Below are positions 1 to 7,256 of a DNA stretch of 9,300 bases, in pieces (within the stretch, counting starts at the first letter, position 1; every line of letters starts with the position of its first letter). This stretch comes from Nitrososphaerales archaeon TH1920 (lineage in GTDB: Archaea; Thermoproteota; Nitrososphaeria; Nitrososphaerales; Nitrososphaeraceae). The DNA lies in NCBI GenBank assembly GCA_014523495.1, contig JAATVM010000219.1:1-9300 (forward strand). Direction: 5' to 3'. Under the pieces are notes generated by a model. It did not search any database. It had not been told where the DNA came from and saw nothing but the letters and a program-made list of their open reading frames with translations. The translations under genes and the position numbers were made by a program.

Positions 1-2004
1 AGAAGTAAATTGCACGGGGCTTGTGCAGGTAGTAAATGATGAAGCGTCGAGGGAACATTCAAGATGATCTACTCCCATACCGTCAGTATCGTTACCAGAG
101 AATGCAAATGTTACAGAGTTGGATCCGATATTACTGCCATTAGTTATTGTGCTCTTATTAGCATCAACAGCAGTATTGATGGTCGTAGTGGGTGGTACTG
201 CGTCCACAGTCCAGCTGAAAGACGCTGGGGTGAGGTTTAAGTTTCCGACATTGTCTTTAGACAATACCTCTAAAGTATGAGCGCCATCAATTAGGTTGTT
301 AGATTTGAGGGGGCTGGTACAGGGAGTAAAATTTGAGTTATCTATATTACATTCAAATTGCCCAATACCTACTCCTTGACCTTCTTTACCACCTGTATCT
401 GTAGCTGAGAATACGAATACTGTGGAGTTAGAAGACGTGTTACCCCCATTTGTGATACGCCTCTTATATCCATCTGTTGAAGAATCAATAGTTGTAGTAG
501 GTGGCTCCGTATCTACTGTCCATGTGAACGATTCTGGAGAAGGATTTATGTTTCCTACGTTATCCTCAGCGCTTATCTCGAAGGTATGCGTGCCTTCTGG
601 CAAATTTATTGAAGTAAACTGGACAGGGCTTGTGCAGATAGAGAATGACGCACCATCTAACGAACATTCAAACTGCTTTAATCCTACTCCTTTACCTTCT
701 TTACCACCTGTGTCGTTACCGGAGAAAGTAAATGTCATAGAGTTTGAAGATGTGTTACTACCTGGAATCATGAAATTGCTATTACCGTCAGTAGCAGTAT
801 TAATAGAGATAACAGGTGATGCTGTATCTACAGTCCATGTAAAAGAGGCTGGAGTTAAATCTTTATTTCCAGCGCTATCTTCAGATAGGACGTTAAAGGT
901 ATGGGTACCGTTATTTAAAATATCAGGAAAAATGAATGGGCTGGTACAGGCAACAAATTTTGAGTTATCTATATTGCATTCAAAGTGGCTTATTCCTACT
1001 CCCTTACCTTGATTAGCAGCAGTATCGTTACCAGTGAATGCAAATGAGATGGAGGCGGAATTACTATTACTGTTGTTTGTTAGGGTGTTCTTATTGCCAT
1101 CAGTAGCATTATTGATAGTCGTAATCGGAGGTACTGTGTCTACAGCCCAGCTGAATGATGCTGGAGCGGGACTAATGTTTCCGATGTTGTCTTCAGCTTT
1201 AATCCTAAAGGTATGGGTACCATCTTTTAACACATTACGAAAAATGAATGGGCTGGTACAGGCAACAAATTTTGAGTTATCCATATTGCATTCAAGATGA
1301 TCTACTCCAACACCACCTGTATCAGTACCTGAGAAGGCAAATCTGATTGAGGTGGAATCGCTATTTCCATTAGTAGATAACGTATTGTTATTACCATCGA
1401 TAGCAGAGTTTATAGAAGTGGCAGGCGGGGTTGTGTCTACAGTCCATATAAAAGATGCAGGAGTTAGATCTTTATTTCCAGCGCTATCTTCGGATCTTGC
1501 CCTAAAGGTATGAGTACCATCTGCAACATTAACAGTGTTAGTACTTACACAAGTCACGAAAGCTGCACCATCCATGCTACACTCGAAGCGATTGATTGTC
1601 AATCCCTCATTATCTGTACCTGAGAATGCAAATGTCATTGAATTAGATCTGGTATTACTTTTGTTTGTTATAGCCATCTTATTACCATCAGTTGCAAGAT
1701 CAATCTGAGTGTTGGATGATTCTGTGTTGGCTGTCCATGTAAAAGATGCAGGAGTTAAATCTTTATTTCCAGCGCTATCTTCGGATCTTACCCTAAAGGT
1801 ATGAGTACCATCTGCAACATTAACAGTGTTAGTACTTACACAAGTAACGAAAGCTGCACCATCCATGCTACACTCGAAGGTACTGATTGTCAATCCCTCA
1901 TTATCTGTACCTGAGAATGCAAATTTCATAGAGTTTGAAGTAGTACTGCCATTGTTAGCTATACCATTGTTATTGCCATCAATAGCTGAGTTTATGATGG
2001 TATT
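1..2004 (-). repeat. Tandem array of about 300-bp Ig-like domain repeats
   Basis: The coding repeats have periods, measured between the conserved Trp codons (on the plus strand at 1735, 1444, 1147, 835, 520 and 211), of 97, 99, 104, 105 and 103 codons. The first two copies are short. The later longer copies vary most around a GKEGKGVG-like insert just before the FEC motif. The array continues past base 1, so the total copy number is unknown. Confidence 0.88.
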
Positions 2005-2184
2005 TGGACTATCCTCATCATTAACGTTCTCTCCATTGTCAAGTTGACCAAGAGCTACGCCGGACTCTGGTCTAATTTGATAGAGTTCAAAAAACGGAAG
2101 AACACCGCCTAATGACACACTCGAGAGAATGCCAAAAATAACGAATAAGTATAACTTTGAATGTGATCTACCAGAAAATCTCAT
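1..2184 (-). CDS. Large secreted/surface protein with tandem Ig-like repeats (N-terminal part, 3' end outside window)
   Basis: I checked this frame codon by codon: it is open from the ATG at 2184 to the window edge (728 codons), with an in-frame stop two codons upstream of the ATG. Residues about 11-31 (KLYLFVIFGILSSVSLGG...) form a hydrophobic signal peptide or membrane anchor after a basic start. From about residue 61 the protein consists of repeats of roughly 97-105 residues. Each carries FECS(M/L)D near its middle, a second Cys about 10 residues later, then GTHTF, a (D/E)N/S-x-GN stretch and ending in PASFxWTVD. The repeat tryptophans are at residues 150, 247, 346, 450, 555 and 658, giving six full copies and a partial seventh. 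This pattern is typical of bacterial/archaeal Ig-like beta-sandwich domains in adhesins and surface proteins; the paired cysteines probably form a disulfide. Many N-x-S/T sequons suggest N-glycosylation. Ligand and exact role cannot be read from the sequence. An outside-the-cell location is inferred; adhesion or sheath function is a guess. Confidence 0.88.
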   Translation of the reverse strand, partial: MRFSGRSHSKLYLFVIFGILSSVSLGGVLPFFELYQIRPESGVALGQLDNGENVNDEDSPNTIINSAIDGNNNGIANNGSTTSNSMKFAFSGTDNEGLTISTFECSMDGAAFVTCVSTNTVNVADGTHTFRVRSEDSAGNKDLTPASFTWTANTESSNTQIDLATDGNKMAITNKSNTRSNSMTFAFSGTDNEGLTINRFECSMDGAAFVTCVSTNTVNVADGTHTFRARSEDSAGNKDLTPASFIWTVDTTPPATSINSAIDGNNNTLSTNGNSDSTSIRFAFSGTDTGGVGVDHLECNMDNSKFVACTSPFIFRNVLKDGTHTFRIKAEDNIGNISPAPASFSWAVDTVPPITTINNATDGNKNTLTNNSNSNSASISFAFTGNDTAANQGKGVGISHFECNIDNSKFVACTSPFIFPDILNNGTHTFNVLSEDSAGNKDLTPASFTWTVDTASPVISINTATDGNSNFMIPGSNTSSNSMTFTFSGNDTGGKEGKGVGLKQFECSLDGASFSICTSPVQFTSINLPEGTHTFEISAEDNVGNINPSPESFTWTVDTEPPTTTIDSSTDGYKRRITNGGNTSSNSTVFVFSATDTGGKEGQGVGIGQFECNIDNSNFTPCTSPLKSNNLIDGAHTLEVLSKDNVGNLNLTPASFSWTVDAVPPTTTINTAVDANKSTITNGSNIGSNSVTFAFSGNDTDGMGVDHLECSLDASSFTTCTSPVQFTS
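1450..1923 (-). repeat. Near-identical duplicated segment inside the Ig-repeat gene (1450-1632 and 1741-1923)
   Basis: The two segments lie exactly 291 bases (97 codons) apart. By direct alignment I count six differences over the first 180 bases, about 97% identity. Other repeats in the same gene are far more diverged at the DNA level. This points to a recent in-frame duplication or gene conversion of one domain. Identity falls off sharply on both sides, inside the neighbouring domain linkers. Confidence 0.85.
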
Positions 2185-2210
2185 TACTTAATTGTATCTT
2201 CAGCGTGACG

Positions 2211-2218
2211 TATATTAA
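2211..2218 (-). promoter_or_regulatory. Probable TATA box of the Ig-repeat surface protein gene
   Basis: On the minus strand TTAATATA lies about 27-34 bases before the ATG at 2184. This is the spacing expected for an archaeal TATA box driving a leaderless or very short-leader transcript. It is seen by eye only, in AT-rich sequence, so chance matches are possible. Confidence 0.5.
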
Positions 2219-2446
2219 CCTAAACAAAGTACTATTTTTAAAAATTTCCAAAAATCCTCTATACTTACTCATTTTTGTGAGGATTAATCTCTATAAATAC
2301 TAATTATCATCAAAATAAAAGAAAGCTATCGATTTTATTGTAAATTCAAGACTTGAGGAGAAGCTGCATTCTGATGGATTTTCCAAATTAGAAAATAGAG
2401 CGAACAGTAATGTATGATACTTATTTTCTACCAGATTGAAATTTCA

Positions 2447-2463
2447 TATAATTATATATATAT
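2447..2463 (+). promoter_or_regulatory. Probable TATA box of the small secreted protein gene
   Basis: An extended TATA-like run (ATATAATTATATATATA) ends 22 bases before the ATG at 2485. A TATA element centred near 2458 would put the transcription start at or next to the start codon, as in leaderless archaeal mRNAs. No Shine-Dalgarno sequence is visible before the ATG, which agrees with this. Confidence 0.55.
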
Positions 2464-2484
2464 GTCCATAATAATAGCAAATCC

Positions 2485-2718
2485 ATGAAATTAGTTTGTC
2501 TGCTTGTCGCTTTGGTATCTATAATTGGACTTGTATTTGCACTACCATTTATTTTGTCTGACTCGGTAAGCGCACAAAGTCAAAATATGACTCCTAATAT
2601 GGTTATTAATATGAGCGATCTTTCAATCAAAGTTGGAAATACAACTAGTAATGAAACAATTACCTTTTCTAACAATACTAATAATACTTCGGCGGAATCC
2701 GAAAATACAACACGCTGA
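2485..2718 (+). CDS. Small secreted sequon-rich (probably N-glycosylated) protein, 77 aa
   Basis: Residues 1-30 form a clear signal peptide: MK, a hydrophobic core up to about residue 24, and a likely cleavage after VSA at residue 30. The remaining 47 residues contain eight N-x-S/T sequons (Asn 34, 42, 52, 56, 63, 66, 67 and 74), a density far above chance. There are no cysteines in the mature part and no C-terminal membrane anchor. It probably leaves the cell as a small, heavily glycosylated, disordered peptide. I do not recognise a family and assign no function. It is divergent from the Ig-repeat surface protein gene and convergent with the parvulin gene. The signal peptide and promoter position make it a likely real gene despite its size. 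Confidence 0.75.
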   Translation: MKLVCLLVALVSIIGLVFALPFILSDSVSAQSQNMTPNMVINMSDLSIKVGNTTSNETITFSNNTNNTSAESENTTR

Positions 2719-2796
2719 GTCTAATATTACTTGATGGTATCAACAAAAAATAAGACTACATAAAATGACAAAATTGATAATCGCCAATAATCATAA

Positions 2797-3084
2797 TTAC
2801 ACAACTCTTTTTATAATATGATAACCAAATTCCGTTTTTACAGGTTCGGAAATTTCGTTTTTTTCAAGTTTGAAAGATGCTACTTCAAAAGGTTTTACCA
2901 TTATTCCTCTACCAAAAAAACCTAGGTCACCTCCTCTCTTACCGCTCCCCCTATCTATTGAAAGTTCTTTTGCTAATTTGTCAAAGCTTTCACCTTTTTT
3001 CAATCTTTCAATTATGGATAGCGCTTCATTTTGTTTTTTTACAAGAATATGGGAACACTTAATCTTGTCGGCCAATATCAACAT
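2797..3084 (-). CDS. Single-domain parvulin-type peptidyl-prolyl cis/trans isomerase, 95 aa
   Basis: Parvulins catalyse cis/trans isomerisation of peptide bonds before proline, helping protein folding. The whole domain is present: IKCSHILV near the N-terminus (His12), the loop with Asp44 and GGDLGFFGRG (51-60), the active-site Met62 and Phe66 (MVKPFE), and the closing FGYHIIK with His89. The sequence closely resembles the small cytosolic parvulins described from Thaumarchaeota (NmPin/CsPin type), which are also about 90-95 residues. The frame is open upstream to 3135, but the extra residues (MILVSIFWKT...) are not part of the family. I prefer the ATG at 3084, about 20-25 bases after a TATA-like AACAATATA. 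A TTG at 3075, giving (M)ADKIKCSH, would match relatives even better. It lies 194 bases after rad50 and likely has its own promoter. Confidence 0.9.
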   Translation of the reverse strand: MLILADKIKCSHILVKKQNEALSIIERLKKGESFDKLAKELSIDRGSGKRGGDLGFFGRGIMVKPFEVASFKLEKNEISEPVKTEFGYHIIKRVV

Positions 3085-3100
3085 ATATAAAAACATGGGA

Positions 3101-3110
3101 TATATTGTTT
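3101..3110 (-). promoter_or_regulatory. Possible TATA box for the parvulin gene
   Basis: On the minus strand AAACAATATA is centred about 21 bases before the ATG at 3084. Another run, TTTATATAT, lies immediately before that ATG but is too close to serve it. The assignment is weak because the whole 3085-3278 gap is AT-rich; nothing else stands out there. Confidence 0.35.
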
Positions 3111-3278
3111 TCCAAAAAATACTCACCAATATCAATAAAGATCATTACGAATTAATTTCTTGATGCAATAAGATTCATACATTTACTATAGATTAGTAAT
3201 TGTTAGCGTAACATTTTATCATATTAATACTATTATAGTTAACTTTTCAAATATAGTGCTTGAATCAAAAATTAGAAT

Positions 3279-5852
3279 TTATACAACCAATTCTACCTGA
3301 GATTTTTCACTTTCTTTTACTACTCTAAAGATTGTTTCAACAAATCCTTCCAATTCCTTTTCATGAGAAACAACAATTACCTGAGATGCGCTAAGCTCTT
3401 CCAAAACATGCTTGATTTGAATCAGTTGTTCCTTACTAAAACCATCTGTAGGTTCATCCAAAATAAGCAGGTTGTCGTCTAGCATTATCATCCTTCTTAT
3501 GATTTCATTAAGCGCTAATCTGTATGCAAGTGCAATCGAAGTTTTTTCTCCTCCACTCAGACTGTCAACTTCAAGACGATATCCATTTTGATTTACTATG
3601 GGTGTAAAAAATTCATCAATTTCTACATCTATATCACCAACCTCTATCAATAAATAAAACCATTTTTGAAATAATTTACTAAATTCTTCCTTTATACTAA
3701 TCAGTACTTGAGACTCGATTTGTTCTATTGAAGGAATAAAATGTTGGTCCAACCAAGTACCTATCTGATCTGTAAAAATAATTTTATCAACCTTTTCTTC
3801 CAGGTCGAATATTTTTTTATTAATGCCTTGCATTTGTTTCATATTGTTATCATGATCAGTCCTTCTTACCGCAAGATCTTCTTTTTTGTTCATTAATTCA
3901 TTTTCAAAAGAGAGTTTCTGTGATTCTAACTCTTTCAATTTAATATTGACCCTTTCACTATCTTGAAAAATTGATTTTGATTCGTTCAGTTTTTCAGATA
4001 GAGTCATAATTTCATTCTTAAATTCTAGTAACGATTTTTCCTTTATTCGTATTTCTTCCATAACTCTTTGTTTTGATTTAATTATGTTATAATGCTCCAT
4101 GTAATTTCTTTCTAGATTGATCTTTTGGTAATCATTTACTGTGCTATTAAGAATATCATAATTGGCCTTGTAAGAATAAAGTATATCTAATTTCTTACCT
4201 ATTCCAGCTAATTTCTTCATTTGATCTACTAAATGTTTATCTTGCAATTGATCCTCGATCGATTTCTTATTTGATTCTTTTTCATTTATCTTAAGCCCCA
4301 ATTGTATTATAGTATTTTGTACAGCTTGTAATTTTGCTATTTGAATTTGAATTTTTTGTAAATCAGATTTCTTAGATTCTACTTGCCTTATTCTATCTAA
4401 AATTTCATTCTTTTTATCTTGATTCTCTTTTATTTCGCTCTCCAGACCCTTAATTTGATTTTTTAAGAAATCTCTTCTTTGCAAGAATTTATTTTCTAAT
4501 TCTAGTATGTGTTGTTGGCTCAATTTTTGTTTACAATATGGACATACTGCATTTTGTTTTAATTGTAAAACTGTATCCAGTTCTGATTTTTGTTTTGATA
4601 TTTCTTTGTTAATTGAAATCATCTCTGATTTTGCATTAGCAATAATATCAGAAATTTTATCCAAATCCATTTGGAGACTATTTGAATCTGTTATGGTATC
4701 TTTTAACACAATCTCTTCTTTTTTCAGCTTATCCAGATTCTTTATTTCGTCATTACATCTTCTTAACTCCGATGTAAGCTCATTTAAATCCAAATCCAGT
4801 CTTTGGATACTAGAGTTAAGTTTCTCACATTCACTGTTAATATCACTTTCTATCTTTACTTTTTCAAGTAATAGTTTATCATACTCTAGCGCCTTCTCAG
4901 TAACTTCTAATAGATCTTGTCTTTTTTGGATGTATTCTTGATATTTTGGAGCAAGATCTGCTACGATTTTTTCACTCTCGAAAATATAATATAATTCTTG
5001 ATTCATTCGACCGAGCTCTAAATTGATTTCTTCTTCAAGTTGCAAGTTTTTATCTAATCTCGATTGGAGGTGTAAAATGGCAGATTCTGCTTGGAGCATT
5101 CTCTCCTTCCTTTCCCTTGTCTCTAGCATATTCTTCAAGATTATCTTGATGCGATCATTAAGCTGCTCTACGCTATCTTTAAAGTAGTCAATTTCTTCTC
5201 GTAATGATTCATTTGAATCTTTTATTTTTTGTAGATCCATTCTATACATACTCAGCTCATTTACTATAGATTTCTTTATTCTAGTGACATTCCGAATCCA
5301 TGAAAAAAATTTTTCAGCGTTTTTTTTAGCTGTACTATATTCTTCAATACCAAATGCTCTTCTCAGTATTTCAACTCTTGTTTCGTTATTAGACGTCAAT
5401 ATATTTTTCATCATTTCTTGAGGAGTGTATATTGCAAATCGATAAATCGTTGAAGTCGTTTTCGTCTGCGTTTTTTCATTTATTCCAATTATATCTAAAA
5501 TTCTGGATTTTAATTCACCAACCGAATATGAATTCTTGACACCATTTTCATACAAGAAACCTTCCTCTTGAGAAATTTTATTACCTTTCCTTAAAAGAGA
5601 TCTAAAGACATGGTACGTCTTACCTTTACTTTCAAATTCTAAAAATACAGAGCCTTTACTTTCACCAATTCGAAGTAAGTGGTTTGGATCAATATCCCCT
5701 AATCCAAACAAAGCAAACTCAATTGCAGAAAGGATTGTCGATTTCCCAGAACCGATATCGCCTTGAAATAATATCCTTCCCACAGGAAGTTCAATAGTTG
5801 TTTTTTCTTTGTAGCTTCTAATGTGGGTAAGTTCAATTTTTTTAATTATCAT
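3279..5852 (-). CDS. rad50: DNA double-strand break repair ATPase Rad50
   Basis: Rad50 is the SMC-like ATPase of the Mre11-Rad50 complex, which tethers and processes DNA ends. At 857 residues it has the usual archaeal length. Numbered from the ATG at 5852: Walker A GDIGSGKST at 31-39, Q-loop TPQ with Gln145, long coiled coil to a CPYC zinc hook (Cys437 and Cys440) near the middle, returning coiled coil, ABC signature LSGGEKTS at 765-772, Walker B LLILDEP at 795-801, and switch His830 in SHEKE. All ATPase and hook residues are intact. The frame is open 25 codons further up, but those residues lie inside mre11 and are not typical; MIIKKIELTHIRSY is a normal Rad50 start. The ATG overlaps the mre11 stop by 11 bases, suggesting coupled translation. 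No second hook or fusion is seen. Confidence 0.96.
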   Translation of the reverse strand: MIIKKIELTHIRSYKEKTTIELPVGRILFQGDIGSGKSTILSAIEFALFGLGDIDPNHLLRIGESKGSVFLEFESKGKTYHVFRSLLRKGNKISQEEGFLYENGVKNSYSVGELKSRILDIIGINEKTQTKTTSTIYRFAIYTPQEMMKNILTSNNETRVEILRRAFGIEEYSTAKKNAEKFFSWIRNVTRIKKSIVNELSMYRMDLQKIKDSNESLREEIDYFKDSVEQLNDRIKIILKNMLETRERKERMLQAESAILHLQSRLDKNLQLEEEINLELGRMNQELYYIFESEKIVADLAPKYQEYIQKRQDLLEVTEKALEYDKLLLEKVKIESDINSECEKLNSSIQRLDLDLNELTSELRRCNDEIKNLDKLKKEEIVLKDTITDSNSLQMDLDKISDIIANAKSEMISINKEISKQKSELDTVLQLKQNAVCPYCKQKLSQQHILELENKFLQRRDFLKNQIKGLESEIKENQDKKNEILDRIRQVESKKSDLQKIQIQIAKLQAVQNTIIQLGLKINEKESNKKSIEDQLQDKHLVDQMKKLAGIGKKLDILYSYKANYDILNSTVNDYQKINLERNYMEHYNIIKSKQRVMEEIRIKEKSLLEFKNEIMTLSEKLNESKSIFQDSERVNIKLKELESQKLSFENELMNKKEDLAVRRTDHDNNMKQMQGINKKIFDLEEKVDKIIFTDQIGTWLDQHFIPSIEQIESQVLISIKEEFSKLFQKWFYLLIEVGDIDVEIDEFFTPIVNQNGYRLEVDSLSGGEKTSIALAYRLALNEIIRRMIMLDDNLLILDEPTDGFSKEQLIQIKHVLEELSASQVIVVSHEKELEGFVETIFRVVKESEKSQVELVV

Positions 5853-7248
5853 AGAAATAACCTTCTTCGTCAAAAATAGATTTTGCGTAAGAGAAAATCC
5901 GATCGTCGTATGTACTTGTATTTTCATTCTCTAATTTTTCGTTTCGAAGAACATCTAGAAGAGAAATTGATATTTTTTGTCCAGCTTTACCAATCAATTT
6001 TGAATTGATTTGATTTTTTACTTTGTTGGATAAAGCAGATTCTAAGTGAAAATTCTTAATGCTTTCACGGAAAATTTCGCTTTCAATATCAACTTTGTTA
6101 TCACTTCGTACCACAACTGCCCTTGTCTCATCTGATGACAGATTGTAGGTATTAATAAATGACAATAGGGCCCCTCTCTTTGATATATCCAGATTAAATT
6201 TTCCAAAATCAATATTGGAACGTTTTCCAACTAACTTTCCTTTTACCTTAATTAGGACTATCTTATTTTTGACTTGGAGTTCAGATATGTTTTTTGTAAT
6301 TTCATCTTCTAATTTTTCTGAATTCCACTTCTCTGAAGATATTTCTTTATAAAGTATCTCTGCCACGTTTATCTCAATAAATTTACAATCTAAAATTTGG
6401 TTATCAAATGAAATGATGTAGAAACCTCTTTTTTCACCTCTTGCAGTTTCTTCTAAATCTTGAAAAGTAGAACCAAAGAGAGGCCCTGGATACACAATTA
6501 GACCATGATCATTTTTCTTTTCAATTCTCTTGTGAATATGCCCTCCACCATAATAATCAAATCCTTTTGGAACGAGAGATATCGGTATTGAATCTTTAAA
6601 TTGAAAATCTATTGGAATAATTTCTTGAATGCCTCTATGAAGAAGAAAAATTTTGAATCCATCTTCCGATTCTAATCTTTTTTTGTCAAGCTTTTCATAA
6701 AACTCCTTATCCAGACCAATCTTTCTTCCTGAAATACCAGTTATTTTTGCGCCGGTTTTCTTGTCAACAAAGAATTTTAGTATTACTGAATCGTTGTTGA
6801 ATTGAAATTCGGTAGGTTTGATAAAGAGTTCTGCTGAGTGCAAAATATCTATCATGGAAATATTTGCGGTATTGAAGTCGTGTGAACCATATATCATATA
6901 GATAGGAATGCCTGAATCTCTTGCACATTTCAGAATTTCAACAGCCCTCTTTACTGGTGCAAGCTGTGGAATATTGACATCAAAAAAATCACCGGTAATC
7001 AGAATGAAGTCAACTTGTTCTTTTATGGAGATTAATATTGATTTTTCAAATGCTTGCAAGTTCAAGTCTCTAAGTTTGGTATTTCTCCAAGAACCTAAGT
7101 GACAGTCAGTAATGTGCGCAAATTTGTACAAATTGTACCTATTCGATTTCCAACTATATTTTAATATTGATTGTTTACTCAATAAGTTTACGCGATCAAT
7201 TATTACTAAATGGTGTAATTGTTGTGCATCTAGAGTTAAAAAGATCAC
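5842..7248 (-). CDS. mre11: DNA double-strand break repair nuclease Mre11
   Basis: Mre11 is the Mn-dependent nuclease partner of Rad50. The phosphoesterase motifs appear in order, numbered from the GTG at 7248: DCH (Asp48, His50), GDFFD (Asp87), GSHD (121-124), LLHRG (His204) and GGHIHKR (His237, His239). The third motif is normally GNHD; here Ser122 replaces the metal/catalytic-site Asn, which is unusual and worth checking. The C-terminal part (after about residue 270) is diverged, as usual for the capping and Rad50-binding region. The start is uncertain. The first 39 residues are not like other Mre11 proteins, which begin just before the FAHxxDxH motif. A TTG at 7131 (MYKFAHITDCHLG) fits the family and lies about 28 bases after AAAATATAG. 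The GTG sits 8 bases after the aspartate kinase stop, so an operon start is the alternative. Confidence 0.94.
   Translation of the reverse strand: MIFLTLDAQQLHHLVIIDRVNLLSKQSILKYSWKSNRYNLYKFAHITDCHLGSWRNTKLRDLNLQAFEKSILISIKEQVDFILITGDFFDVNIPQLAPVKRAVEILKCARDSGIPIYMIYGSHDFNTANISMIDILHSAELFIKPTEFQFNNDSVILKFFVDKKTGAKITGISGRKIGLDKEFYEKLDKKRLESEDGFKIFLLHRGIQEIIPIDFQFKDSIPISLVPKGFDYYGGGHIHKRIEKKNDHGLIVYPGPLFGSTFQDLEETARGEKRGFYIISFDNQILDCKFIEINVAEILYKEISSEKWNSEKLEDEITKNISELQVKNKIVLIKVKGKLVGKRSNIDFGKFNLDISKRGALLSFINTYNLSSDETRAVVVRSDNKVDIESEIFRESIKNFHLESALSNKVKNQINSKLIGKAGQKISISLLDVLRNEKLENENTSTYDDRIFSYAKSIFDEEGYFYDN
7155..7164 (-). promoter_or_regulatory. Possible internal TATA box supporting a TTG start for mre11
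   Basis: On the minus strand AAAATATAGT lies about 24-33 bases before the TTG at 7131. If used, it would produce a leaderless mre11-rad50 transcript separate from the kinase and would explain the non-homologous 39 codons upstream. This is only a positional match in AT-rich DNA. Confidence 0.3.
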
Positions 7249-7256
7249 ACTAAAGA

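Larger units (their letters stand above)
2185..2484. other. Divergent intergenic region of 300 bases
   Basis: It separates two genes transcribed away from each other and holds the two promoter candidates listed separately. I find no open frame of useful length, no RNA gene and no strong hairpin; there are only AT-rich runs and a short self-complementary ATTTTTAAAAAT around 2234. A further TATA-like CTATAAATA near 2291 faces the plus strand but has no gene at a suitable distance. Confidence 0.6.

Noticed and set aside
1..2004. Possible CRISPR array or other short-repeat locus, because of the regular repeats
   Set aside because: The repeats are about 300 bases, in one open frame and code for a recognisable domain, with no unique spacers.
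422..2047. Plus-strand open frames at 422-1012, 1034-1300 and 1826-2047
   Set aside because: They are antisense to the continuous 728-codon minus-strand Ig-repeat frame, and their repeated sequence merely mirrors those repeats.
2870..3163. Plus-strand frames opposite the parvulin gene
   Set aside because: The minus-strand parvulin has all family motifs; the opposite frames have none.
3085..3278. RNA gene or small gene in the gap between rad50 and the parvulin gene
   Set aside because: The stretch is AT-rich with no GC-rich folded core, tRNA-like arms or usable open frame.
4507..4941. Plus-strand 144-codon frame inside rad50
   Set aside because: It is a Ser/Phe-rich shadow of the Rad50 coiled coil on the other strand, with no independent signal.
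3279..5852. Rad50 as an SMC or defence-system ATPase
   Set aside because: The central CPYC zinc hook and the overlapping mre11 identify a standard Rad50; no defence genes are adjacent.
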